Shown one piece after another: positions 45,107-54,300 of a DNA stretch of 64,000 nt. The translations under genes and the position numbers were made by a program. Each line of letters opens with the position of its first letter. Positions within the stretch are counted from its first letter, which is position 1. Below the pieces are notes generated by a model. It was not told the origin of the DNA. It did not search any database and saw only the letters and a program-made list of their open reading frames with translations. The stretch covers positions 142,273-206,272 of the forward strand of contig NZ_LOHG01000010.1 of NCBI RefSeq assembly GCF_022790535.1. Reading direction: 5' to 3'. Origin of the DNA: Pseudomonas maioricensis. GTDB lineage: Bacteria; Pseudomonadota; Gammaproteobacteria; Pseudomonadales; Pseudomonadaceae.

Positions 45107-48100
45107 ATGAGTAGCATCCGGGCAGCGCCAGGCCCCAGCGTTCAGGTCAAGGCCGATTCACAAGCCGAAGGCTACACGCCGCAGTGGCTGTCGCTTTTGT
45201 CCTGGGACTTGCTCTTTGTCGACGGAGAAATTGATCGTTATCGCGTCCATGTGCAGGGCTGCTACCGCCAGTGGCTGATTTTTCGCTCCTCGGCGCGTCA
45301 GGTGGAGAGCAGTCAGCGACGTATCGAGCACGAGTTTTTCCTGTCGCCCCGGCTTGAGCCGCAGTGGGCATTGGTCCCTCAAGCTGTGCTGCATACTGCC
45401 GAAGGTCCGCTGCTGGTCTGTGATGACCCTGGCGGTCAGGCGCTGCATGAGCTCGCTGACGGCAAAATATCCATTGATCGCTTCCTGCGCTTTGCACTGG
45501 GCGCAGCCCGGGCCGTTGGGCAAGCGCATGGTAACGGCCTGTTGCACAGAGATATCAAACCGAGCAATCTGATTCAGGGCGCCGATGGCATCGTGCGGCT
45601 CACGGGGTTTGGCGTCAGTACCGAGGTCCACTCCGGCACTTCTGCAAGTGTCGACGATGCCATCTGCGGAACGCTGGCCTACATGTCTCCCGAGCAGGCG
45701 GGACGTGTCGGGCAGCAGGCGGATCAGCGTAGCGACCTTTATTCATTAGGCATGACGTTCTATGAGCTGCTGACCGGCAGATTGCCCTTTGAAGCCAGTG
45801 ACGCGGTTGAGTGGGTGTATTGCCATGTGGCTCGTCAGCCGCCGTCCCCGCGGCAATTCCGCAACTCGATTCCCGTGCCACTGTGTCAGGTGATTGAGCA
45901 ACTGATTGCCAAGAACCCTGCGGATCGCTATCAAACGGCGTGCAGCCTTGAGGCTGACTTGCGCAAGTGCCTGACGCAGTGGAGTGAGTTTCAGCATATC
46001 GCTGCGTTTGAGCCTGCCGGTAAGGATCGCCGACAACAAGGCAGTGAACCGCACGTCTTGCTGACGCGGCCCGTTGAGCACCAGGCGCTGCACGCGGCGT
46101 TTAGCCGGGTAGCCGAGTCGGGGCTGTGCGAAATAGTGCTGCTTTCAGGGCAAACCGGCGCTGGTAAATCCACTCTGGTTCGTCAGCTGCATCAGGATCT
46201 TGCCCTGAGTCGGGTGTTATTTGCGTCCGGAAAGTTTGACCAGACGGCGCACAATGGCCCTTACGCTTCTCTGGCCCAGGCATTGCGCTCACTGATCATG
46301 CGCGTGCTGGGGGAGACGACGGAGGAGTTGCAGCTGTGGCGTGACAAGCTGGCGCTGGCGGTTGCCGGGCATGGTCGTTTAATCGCAAATCTGGTGCCCG
46401 AGATCGAGTTCATTCTTGGGCCGCAGGCGCCAGGGCCGGATTTGCCCGCCAATGAAACCAAGCATTTATTCCATTACGTGCTGCAGCGCTTTCTGAACAG
46501 TTTTGTCAGTCCCGAGCGGCCGTTGGTGTTGTTCTTTGATGACCTGCAGTGGCTTGACGACGCGACCCTGTCGTTTATCTCGTCGTTCAGTTCCGGGCAA
46601 TACCGAAACATTCTTTTGATACTTGCCTACCGCGACGGTCAGGCCGGTGATTCTTCCCTGTTAGGCGACTTCATCAGCTTGTTGCGCCGGGCACCTGCGA
46701 GGCTTACAGAGATTCACGTAGGCGCACTGGATCTGGATGCAGTCGCGCAGTGGGTTGGTTTGACCCTGGACGCTGAGGCTGCACAGATAACGCCGTTAGC
46801 GGAGCTTATTCACGAAAAAACCGGCGGTAATCCGTTTTTCGTTGGCCAGTTGTTGCGCACTTTGCTGGAGGAGCAACTGATCCGCTTTGACCCTCGGGCC
46901 AGCCGGTGGAACTGGAGTGAGGAGGGTATTCGCGATCATCGACATGCCGAGAACGTCATCGACCTGATGGTGGTACGGATTGCTCGACTTCCTGCGCAGA
47001 CACGGCGTGTGCTTGGTCAGATGGCCTGCGTGGGTTCAAGCGTCGACTTGTGGACTCTGGCGCGGATAAGCCATGCAGATGAGGCCGCTCTGCGCGCCGA
47101 CCTGAACCCTGCCATAGAGGCCGGCCTGGTGGTTGAGGATCACCAGGGGTTTGCGTTCTACCACGATCGCGTGCAGGAGTCGGCTTATGAGCTGACGCCT
47201 CTGTCTGCAAGGCCTTCTGAACATGCGCGCATTGCCCGCCTGTTGATCGCCGGCCTTGAGGGCAGGGGGCGTGCGGATCAGATATTCCGTATTACCGGTC
47301 ACTTGCAGCGCATACAACTAGAGCCGATAGATGATGCCGAGCGTCGTCTGTTCTGCGCTTTGTTGGTACAGGCAGCACAACAGGCCATGGAGTCTGCGGC
47401 GATTCAGTCTGCCTTGGGGTATCTGCTGACGGCCAGGTCATTGATCGTTGACTGGCGCTGGCAGGACGATGCCGAACTCAGTCGCGAGCTGGGCATGGTG
47501 CACGCCCAGTGCCTGATTCTGGATGGGCAGTTTGAGCGGGCGAGTGAGGTTATCGACGAGTTGCTCTGTCAGGTTCAGTCCCATGTACCTCGCGCAGAAG
47601 TTTACGGCCTGAAAGTCGAACTGCAGATGCTGACCTGCAGTTATCAGGACGCAGTGAGGACGGCGGGTGAAGGTCTACGGATGTTTGGCATTCATATCCC
47701 GGTGCAGATCGATGATCGGGAAGTCGAGCAGCGTTATCGATTTTTGCTGGACGTGCTGGGTACGCGGCAGATTAGCTCGCTGGCTGACTTGCCTGAAATG
47801 CGCAACGTGTCCTATGAGGCTGCCATGGGCCTGATGGCGAGCATGATCGCCCCGGCTTCGTTTATCGACGATGACCTGCTGTTTGTCCTGACGTGCGAGA
47901 TGGCCCTGTTATCCCTCGAGTATGGCGTCTGTCCGGCTGCGACCCATGGTCTTGGATGGTTCGGCGTGGCACTGGCTCACCAGTACGGAGCTTATGAAGA
48001 CGCGGCGGCGTATGCGCAATTGGCACGGACACTGGTTTCGCGTCACGGCTATGCCAGCTCCGAAAGCGCAACGCTGGTTGCCCTGGATCAGGTCAGCGTC

Positions 48101-50650
48101 TGGACCCAGCCACTGGAGCATGCGCTGGGCTACGCCAGATCAGCATTTGCCAGCAGTTACAACGCGGGCAACCTGACCATGAGTTGCTATGCCTCTGTGC
48201 ATGTCGTGTCAAACCTGCTGGTGATGGGCGAGTACCTCGAAAAAATTGAAGAAGAAATCGAGAGAGGCCTGGACTTCGCCCGGCGGGTGCGTTTTCGGGA
48301 TGTGGAAGATGCGTTAATGACCTTCGCCGGTTTCATTGGCGCCCTGCGTCAGGGCCGCGACTCAATCCCGGACGGACTGGCCAGCGCCCGCGACAGCGCC
48401 ATGACGCCCGTAGCATTCTGGTGGTGGTTGTTCGAAGGTATCTCCAGATACATCTATCGCGACTTCGTCGGTTCGGCGCAGTGCCTGGAAAAGGCGAGTA
48501 ACCTTGCGTGGTCGACACCTGCGCATATTCATCTGTTCGACCTGCATTTTTTCAGCGCATTGAATCTGGCTGCGGGTTGTCGTAATGGGGAGGGCGCCGA
48601 GGGAGTGCTCGACCGCATGGCACCGCACCTGGAAAAACTTGAGCGCTGGGCGGCCCTCAACCCGCAGAATTTCAAGGACAAGGCCTTGTTGGTGCGAGCG
48701 GAAAAGGCCCGTGTGCAGGGGAATGATTTTGCCGCAATGACGCTCTATGAAGGTGCGATCACCGCTGCAGCCAATGGCGGCTTCGTTCATGTGCAGGCGC
48801 TGGCCCATGAGCTGGCAGGCGAGTTTCATCATGTTCGCGGGCTGTACACCTCTGCACGCAGTCATTACCGCAATGCGCGTGACTGTTATCACCGCTGGGG
48901 AGCATCGGGCAAGGTAGCGGGCCTCGAAGCGCGCGGCGGCATTCTCCGTGCGCAGGCATCTTTGTCGCGGCCTTCGGTCAGTATTTCCGTGGGGCAGGAG
49001 TCACTGGATCTGGTCTCGGTCATGAAGGCGTCTCAGGCACTCTCCGGGGAAATCGTTCTGGACCGGCTGATCGGCACCCTGCTGACCCACACGATTGTCC
49101 ATGCAGGGGCTCAGCAGGCACTGTTACTGCTCGTCAACGACGATGCGCCACAGGTCAGAGCCACCGGTAAAGCCAATGAGTCGGGCATCGACGTCGATTT
49201 GTCCGTGATGATGCCAACAGGCAGGGATCTGCCGCTGTCGATGCTCTATACCGTGATGCGCACCCGACAGCTGATCGTGCTGGACAACGCCATGCAGCCG
49301 CATGCCTTCAGCGAAGACGAGTACTTCCGGGATCGCCTCATACGTTCTGTGCTGTGCCTGCCGCTGGTCAAGCAGGGCGAGGTGGTGGGGGTGCTGTATC
49401 TGGAAAACAACCTGGCGCCGGGTGTCTTCACTTCCAGTCGTACTGCGGTCCTGGAACTGCTTGCCGGACAGGCCGCCATCTCGCTGGAAAATGCTCGTTT
49501 GTATGCCGAGTTGCTGGAGGAAAACAGTCGTCGCAAGGAGATTGAAGCCGCGCTGCGAACCAGTAAGGCAACGCTTGCATTGGGTCAGCGTATCAGCCAG
49601 TCGGGCAGTTTTCGCTGGGATCCGGTCATCGACGAGGCGCAATGGTCCGACGAGTTGTTCGCGGTCTGGGGGCTGCCGGTGAGTGCCACTGCGCCCTCAC
49701 TGCCCGAACTGGAACCGATGATTCACGCCGAAGACCTGCAAGCCTTCTCGTCGATGTTGTCGCGGGCATTGCGCAGCTCCAGTGCGTTTGAGCACACGTT
49801 CCGGATTGTCAGGCCTGATGGCGCGGTTCGTCACCTTGAACTGCTCGGAGAGCCCGACGGTGATCAGTTTTTTGTCGGTGTGGTCAGCGATGTCACCGAG
49901 CGCAAGAATACTGAAACTGCTTTGCGTACTGCCCGTGCGGAATTGGGCAGGGTGTCCCAGGCAACGACCATGGGTGAATTGGCGGCGTCGATCGCTCATG
50001 AAATCAATCAGCCGCTGGCGTCGATTGTTTCCAATGCCAGTGCCAGCATGCGCTGGTTGAGTCGGCAAGTGCCGGTGGTCGACGAGGCGCTGGCCGGGCT
50101 GGGGGACATCGTCAATGATGGCAAACGTGCTGCCGATATTGTGCGTGCGTTGCAGTCGCTGGCCAGGCAAGCCCCGCTCAATCGTGAGCCGTTGTACATC
50201 AACGAAGTGATTCGACAGGTCGTGTTGTTGACTGCCAGCGAGATTGAGCAGCGTCAGGTATTGCTCTACAAGGCGGTCAGTGAACCTCAGTTGCAGGTGG
50301 AAGGGGATGCCGTGCAGTTGCAGCAAGTGATCCTGAATCTGATCATGAATGCAGTGGATGCTATGAGCGATCTCCATGACCGGCCGCGGCGACTGGCGAT
50401 CAGTTGCGATACCGTGGCGGGTGAGTACGTTGTAGTCAGTGTTCAGGACAATGGCTTCGGGATTGATCCGGTGCACCTGGAGCGGTTGTTCGATGCATTT
50501 TTCACCACCAAGGAAAAAGGCATGGGCATGGGGCTGGCGATCTGCAGGTCAATCATCGACGCCCATGGCGGGATGCTGCGTGCGTTTTCCGGACGGTCGA
50601 GCGGGGCGGTGTTTGTGTTTACCTTGCCGGTGGTGAGGCAAGGGCAATGA
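45107..50650 (+). CDS. Giant kinase-like / AAA ATPase / GAF / PAS / histidine kinase
   Basis: An 1847-residue cytoplasmic signalling protein. Order of domains: Ser/Thr-kinase-like (about 30-290), AAA-type ATPase with Walker A GQTGAGKS at 348-355 and Walker B LVLFFDDLQWLDD near 471, a long TPR-like helical region (700-1290), GAF (1310-1470), PAS (1490-1600), and a histidine kinase with His1631 in SIAHEINQPLAS and a C-terminal ATPase domain (NLIMNAVDAM, GMGMGLAICRSI). The kinase-like domain keeps HRDIKPSN (147-154) but has GFG at 167-169 instead of DFG, and no clear glycine loop. It follows the receiver gene by 9 bases. Signal unknown. Confidence 0.9.
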   Translation: MSSIRAAPGPSVQVKADSQAEGYTPQWLSLLSWDLLFVDGEIDRYRVHVQGCYRQWLIFRSSARQVESSQRRIEHEFFLSPRLEPQWALVPQAVLHTAEGPLLVCDDPGGQALHELADGKISIDRFLRFALGAARAVGQAHGNGLLHRDIKPSNLIQGADGIVRLTGFGVSTEVHSGTSASVDDAICGTLAYMSPEQAGRVGQQADQRSDLYSLGMTFYELLTGRLPFEASDAVEWVYCHVARQPPSPRQFRNSIPVPLCQVIEQLIAKNPADRYQTACSLEADLRKCLTQWSEFQHIAAFEPAGKDRRQQGSEPHVLLTRPVEHQALHAAFSRVAESGLCEIVLLSGQTGAGKSTLVRQLHQDLALSRVLFASGKFDQTAHNGPYASLAQALRSLIMRVLGETTEELQLWRDKLALAVAGHGRLIANLVPEIEFILGPQAPGPDLPANETKHLFHYVLQRFLNSFVSPERPLVLFFDDLQWLDDATLSFISSFSSGQYRNILLILAYRDGQAGDSSLLGDFISLLRRAPARLTEIHVGALDLDAVAQWVGLTLDAEAAQITPLAELIHEKTGGNPFFVGQLLRTLLEEQLIRFDPRASRWNWSEEGIRDHRHAENVIDLMVVRIARLPAQTRRVLGQMACVGSSVDLWTLARISHADEAALRADLNPAIEAGLVVEDHQGFAFYHDRVQESAYELTPLSARPSEHARIARLLIAGLEGRGRADQIFRITGHLQRIQLEPIDDAERRLFCALLVQAAQQAMESAAIQSALGYLLTARSLIVDWRWQDDAELSRELGMVHAQCLILDGQFERASEVIDELLCQVQSHVPRAEVYGLKVELQMLTCSYQDAVRTAGEGLRMFGIHIPVQIDDREVEQRYRFLLDVLGTRQISSLADLPEMRNVSYEAAMGLMASMIAPASFIDDDLLFVLTCEMALLSLEYGVCPAATHGLGWFGVALAHQYGAYEDAAAYAQLARTLVSRHGYASSESATLVALDQVSVWTQPLEHALGYARSAFASSYNAGNLTMSCYASVHVVSNLLVMGEYLEKIEEEIERGLDFARRVRFRDVEDALMTFAGFIGALRQGRDSIPDGLASARDSAMTPVAFWWWLFEGISRYIYRDFVGSAQCLEKASNLAWSTPAHIHLFDLHFFSALNLAAGCRNGEGAEGVLDRMAPHLEKLERWAALNPQNFKDKALLVRAEKARVQGNDFAAMTLYEGAITAAANGGFVHVQALAHELAGEFHHVRGLYTSARSHYRNARDCYHRWGASGKVAGLEARGGILRAQASLSRPSVSISVGQESLDLVSVMKASQALSGEIVLDRLIGTLLTHTIVHAGAQQALLLLVNDDAPQVRATGKANESGIDVDLSVMMPTGRDLPLSMLYTVMRTRQLIVLDNAMQPHAFSEDEYFRDRLIRSVLCLPLVKQGEVVGVLYLENNLAPGVFTSSRTAVLELLAGQAAISLENARLYAELLEENSRRKEIEAALRTSKATLALGQRISQSGSFRWDPVIDEAQWSDELFAVWGLPVSATAPSLPELEPMIHAEDLQAFSSMLSRALRSSSAFEHTFRIVRPDGAVRHLELLGEPDGDQFFVGVVSDVTERKNTETALRTARAELGRVSQATTMGELAASIAHEINQPLASIVSNASASMRWLSRQVPVVDEALAGLGDIVNDGKRAADIVRALQSLARQAPLNREPLYINEVIRQVVLLTASEIEQRQVLLYKAVSEPQLQVEGDAVQLQQVILNLIMNAVDAMSDLHDRPRRLAISCDTVAGEYVVVSVQDNGFGIDPVHLERLFDAFFTTKEKGMGMGLAICRSIIDAHGGMLRAFSGRSSGAVFVFTLPVVRQGQ

Positions 50651-50689
50651 GACCTGAGCGCCTGTATCAGCGGAATGCAGCCGCTGCGT

Positions 50690-50820
50690 TGTCGCGCAGC
50701 AAAGTTTGGGCCTGTAGGAGCGCATAAGCACCGCGAGGCCGCGATGGCGGTGCATCAGGCAGGACGCCATCGCTGCCTCGCGGTGCTCGTGAGCTCTTAC
50801 AGAAAAGCATCCCAAATCAG
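50690..50820. repeat. Second copy of the 130-base dispersed repeat
   Basis: Near-identical to 14145-14274. It starts with TGTCGCGCAGCAAA, contains the REP palindrome around AGCACCGCGAGGCCGCGATG, and ends CCAAATCAG. Confidence 0.88.
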
Positions 50821-50858
50821 GTCGTCATATTTTTTGATGAGAGCTGATCCTGGCTGAT

Positions 50859-51680
50859 TCAACCCCGCGCAAACTCCAGCAAATCCTTGTTCAACTCATC
50901 CTTGTGCGTGAAGTACACCGCGTGCGGTGCGCCAGGATAGACCTTGAGTTGCGCGCCCGGGATCAGCGCGGCTGCCGCTTTACCGGTGACGTCGAAATTG
51001 ACCACTGCATCGCCGTCCCCGTGAATGACCAGCGTCGGCACATCAAACTTCGCCAGATCTGGACGGAAGTCAGTTTCCGAGAATGCCCCGACGCAGTCCA
51101 GAGTGCCTTTGATGCCGGCTTGCAGCGCCATGCCCTGCGTCCAGTCCAGCATGGGCTTGCCTACCGAAGAACCCGGTTGATCACTGCCCGTGAAGATCGG
51201 GCCGAAAGCATCAAGGAACGCTGCACGGTCATTCAGTACGCCCGAGCGGATACCGTCAAAAATAGCCGGGTCCATGCCTTCCGGGTGATCTTCGCGACGA
51301 ATCATCAATGGCGTGACCGCGCTCACCAGCACTGCTTTGGAAACGCGCTCGCTGCCATGACGGCCGATGTAACGCGCAACCTCGCCACCGCCCATCGAGA
51401 AACCTACCAGCGTCACGTCGGTGAGATTCAGCGAAGTGATCAGCGCCTGCAGATCGTCAGCGAAGGTGTCGTAGTCATAACCTGTCCATGGCTGGCTGGA
51501 ACGGCCGAATCCACGGCGGTCATGAGCGATGACCCGAAAGCCGTTTTCGGCCAGGAAGTTCATCTGGTATTCCCACATGTCGGCATTTAACGGCCAACCG
51601 TGACACAGAACGATGGGCTGGCCGCTGCCCCAATCCTTGTAGTAAATCTGGGTGCCGTCAGTGGTGGTAATCGTAGGCAT
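50859..51680 (-). CDS. Alpha/beta hydrolase, non-haem chloroperoxidase-like
   Basis: A 273-residue esterase of the bacterial perhydrolase/chloroperoxidase branch. The catalytic triad is Ser95 in VGFSMGGGE, Asp224 in IHGDGDAVV, and His253 in GAPHAVYF; the oxyanion motif CHGWPLNADMWEYQ is near residue 26. GGAGAAGATC directly upstream of the ATG at 51680 fixes the start. A single gene, with an AraC regulator divergent from it 238 bases away. Arylesterase is an equally good name. Confidence 0.92.
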   Translation of the reverse strand: MPTITTTDGTQIYYKDWGSGQPIVLCHGWPLNADMWEYQMNFLAENGFRVIAHDRRGFGRSSQPWTGYDYDTFADDLQALITSLNLTDVTLVGFSMGGGEVARYIGRHGSERVSKAVLVSAVTPLMIRREDHPEGMDPAIFDGIRSGVLNDRAAFLDAFGPIFTGSDQPGSSVGKPMLDWTQGMALQAGIKGTLDCVGAFSETDFRPDLAKFDVPTLVIHGDGDAVVNFDVTGKAAAALIPGAQLKVYPGAPHAVYFTHKDELNKDLLEFARG

Positions 51681-51918
51681 GATCTTCTCCGGGGTGGGCT
51701 TGAACAAAGGTTTGCAAGTTGAGCCCTGACGTTAGGCTTCGATGCAGTTCAAGTCTTTGGCATCGTCTGAAACGTTCTTAACCTGCCTGTGAGCCTGATG
51801 GTCAGGGTGGCGCTGATTAACCTGCGCTTCAGAACGTTTAATGTTTTGCAAAGGACTTTAAGGGTCGCCATCACCAGACTCGATCCCTGCCATACACCTC
51901 TGAGCAGGAGAGTCTGTA

Positions 51919-52605
51919 ATGAATGCGTTCAGCCCGTTATCCATCCGTCATATCGAACAAGCTGCGGTCAGTCAGGTTCCATCTTTCGACACCTTGTCGT
52001 CCGCCGTAGAAGAACTGATGAAGTCTGCATCGGTTGACGCCACCCGTGAAGCGAGTCTGAAACTGCTGGAAAGCAGCGTTACAACCCCGGGCATTGATCC
52101 GTTGGCCTACCGATTGATTTGCTCGCTGCTGCCAGCCTTGCGTGACCGTCAGGCTGATCATGACGACTCTGTCGAGCGTGCGATGCTGGTGCTTTGTTCG
52201 CATTTGTCCACGCGCTTCGAAACACCCAAGGCCGCGCCGCAACCTTGCGAGAAAGTCGCCCTGTCGCCCTGGCAGGAGCGCCGTGCCAAGGAAATGATGT
52301 CCAGCCATATGGATCGCGGCCTGTCCATCGCCCAGATCGCTACCGAGTGCTCGTTGTCACGCAGCCATTTTTCCCGGGCATTCAAGAAAAACACCGGTTA
52401 CTCTCCGCGAGACTGGTTCCTGCAGGTCCGTCTGGACAAGGCAAAGGCATTGCTGACCGAGACCAGTATTTCCATTTCGCGTATCAGCCTTGACTGTGGT
52501 TTCGCCGATCAGTCTCATTTCACTCGTGTGTTTACCCGGGTCGCAGGCCTGACGCCTTTCAACTGGAGACGCTCCCTGTCTACGCAAGGCCGTCAGGCGG
52601 GTTGA
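51919..52605 (+). CDS. AraC-family regulator
   Basis: A 228-residue regulator with a short helical N-terminus and the AraC DNA-binding domain in the C-terminal 100 residues: SIAQIATECSLSRSHFSRAF and ISRISLDCGFADQSHFTRVF. AGCAGGAGAG lies 10-20 bases before the ATG. It is divergent from the alpha/beta hydrolase gene and its stop codon touches that of the porin gene on the other strand. Control of the hydrolase is likely. Confidence 0.9.
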   Translation: MNAFSPLSIRHIEQAAVSQVPSFDTLSSAVEELMKSASVDATREASLKLLESSVTTPGIDPLAYRLICSLLPALRDRQADHDDSVERAMLVLCSHLSTRFETPKAAPQPCEKVALSPWQERRAKEMMSSHMDRGLSIAQIATECSLSRSHFSRAFKKNTGYSPRDWFLQVRLDKAKALLTETSISISRISLDCGFADQSHFTRVFTRVAGLTPFNWRRSLSTQGRQAG

Positions 52606-53925
52606 TCAGTTGAGAAGGTCCAGCGGATATTCGATAACCAGATAAAGCCGATCGATATCGTCCCCGGCCTGCGCCGTATTGGCTCGATGAGAGACATGGG
52701 AAACGTTCAGCGACAGGTCTTTGGCCGGTCCCGACTGTACGGTGTATTTGAGGTCAATATCGCGTTCCCAGTGTCGACCGCCTTTGCCCTGAATGGGCTG
52801 GTAACGCCCGGTATCACTGTCGAACGGGTTATAGGCCCCGCCCTGAGCGGCGTGAGTACCATCGATTTTGTCACCGGTGACGTAACGGGTCATGAATTTA
52901 AGCCCTGGTACTCCCAGCGTCGCGAAATCCAGGTCGTATCGTGCTTGCCATGATTGTTCATGGGCGCCATTGAAGTCTGCGTACTTGATTGAGTTCGCCA
53001 GATAAATAGAGTCGCCTCCCACGAAGTCGAAAGGGCTGTCGCCGTCGATTTTCTGCCACGCAACCGTCAGTGCCTGGCTGCCAAAGCGGTATTTTGCCGA
53101 CAGGCTGAAGGCCGTGTTGTTGATCGATCCGGCATCTGCATTGCCACTGTCCAGAGTCCGGTAGACATTGCTATCCAGCAGTAAAGAGCTGTTGGCCGAA
53201 AGCGCTTGATTCAGGTGCAGGTTGCCGTAGTACTGCTGCCAGGTGTCAGACAGTTGCGACGCGTAGAGCGAACCGCCCAATGGCCCGTCACCTGAAAACT
53301 CGATCCCGGCCAGACTGATGCTCTTATTGCGCGTGGTTGCGCCGTAACCGTCGAAGTCGTCGTGAGTGCTGGAGGCGTTCTGATTCTTGAAGGCCGTGAA
53401 GTGTCCGGCGACCATTCGCAGGCCTTCAATTTCTTCGCTGTCGAGGAAAAAGCCGGTGGCGTATTCCGGTTGCAAGCGCTTGTCTGCGGTGTCGAACACC
53501 GGCGTTTCAACCTCCATCTCGCCAAACTTCAGCGTTGTTTTCGAATAACGCAACTTGAGTGCTGCGCCGCCGCTGGAGTAGTCGTGTTCAGCACGACCAT
53601 CGCTGTCCAGCGGCAGCAGACCGGCACCTGCATGTCCGCGTCCACCGTCCAGTTTCAGCCCATAAAAAGCGTGAGCATCGATACCGACACCGACGTCTCC
53701 CTGAGTAAAGCCTGATTTCAGATTGGCGATGAAGCCCTGCGCCCATTCCTGGCGATAGCTTTGCCCGTTATGGCCGGTGCGGTAGTCGTTGTGCAGAAAG
53801 AAATTGCGCGAGAGCAGGTTCAGGGTCGTATCTTCTACAAAGCCATGCTCTTCAGCGCTGACCGTCATCGCTCTGGTGGAGCCGAGGATTGCCAGCGCGG
53901 CAACCAGTGTGAAACGAACGTGCAT
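52606..53925 (-). CDS. OprD-family outer-membrane porin
   Basis: A 439-residue OprD-type porin with a Sec signal peptide ending MTVSA and the family start EEHGFVEDTTLNLLSRNFFL. The C-terminus ends VIEYPLDLLN. I chose the ATG at 53925, since the signal peptide begins there. The gene is divergent from a LysR gene, and a 22-base palindrome at 54241-54262 plus a REP element lie between them. Similarity with the porin at 4188-5513 is only at family level. Substrate unknown. Confidence 0.94.
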   Translation of the reverse strand: MHVRFTLVAALAILGSTRAMTVSAEEHGFVEDTTLNLLSRNFFLHNDYRTGHNGQSYRQEWAQGFIANLKSGFTQGDVGVGIDAHAFYGLKLDGGRGHAGAGLLPLDSDGRAEHDYSSGGAALKLRYSKTTLKFGEMEVETPVFDTADKRLQPEYATGFFLDSEEIEGLRMVAGHFTAFKNQNASSTHDDFDGYGATTRNKSISLAGIEFSGDGPLGGSLYASQLSDTWQQYYGNLHLNQALSANSSLLLDSNVYRTLDSGNADAGSINNTAFSLSAKYRFGSQALTVAWQKIDGDSPFDFVGGDSIYLANSIKYADFNGAHEQSWQARYDLDFATLGVPGLKFMTRYVTGDKIDGTHAAQGGAYNPFDSDTGRYQPIQGKGGRHWERDIDLKYTVQSGPAKDLSLNVSHVSHRANTAQAGDDIDRLYLVIEYPLDLLN

Positions 53926-54300
53926 AAGCCTGCCCTTTTTCTGTGAGGCGCACAGGCTGGCAGGTGTGGGGCGGGAGGAATTGATTGGGTGTGCGCAAAT
54001 GTTTTCATGGGATGAACGACATGCAAACCACTGGATTGAAATGCATTTTCTGTAGGAGCTGCCGAAGGCTGCGATGCATTTCTCCTGACACACCGCGATC
54101 GCAGCCTCCGGCAGCTCCTACAGACACCAATGTTTGCTGCGCGGCAGCCCGGTGTCAGGGAGGCGGTGTGATGTCCTGCGGGAATTGCGATTGCAGGTAA
54201 CATAAAGCACAAAACTACAAGGCAGGACGCCGACAACCGTGCTTACCTGCCATCAGGTAAGCCTTGGCTATTTTCATTCCTCAGATCCGGACCTTTTCCC
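53926..54300. promoter_or_regulatory. Porin / LysR divergent region
   Basis: A 375-base gap. It holds a REP palindrome at 54050-54123 (CTGTAGGAGCTGCCGAAGGC type) and, near the LysR start, a perfect inverted repeat GCTTACCTG (54241-54249) / CAGGTAAGC (54254-54262) with CCAT between. An additional half-site CAGGTAA is at 54194-54200. The layout fits LysR autoregulation. Confidence 0.6.

Noticed and set aside
45107..50650. Mobile or defence origin for the giant kinase because of its STAND/AAA-like parts
   Set aside because: GC content and codon use match the host, and the domain order is that of a known family of large bacterial signalling proteins.
53926..54093. Upstream extension of the second porin gene
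   Set aside because: The signal peptide starts at 53925; the extra residues run into the regulatory gap and a REP element.
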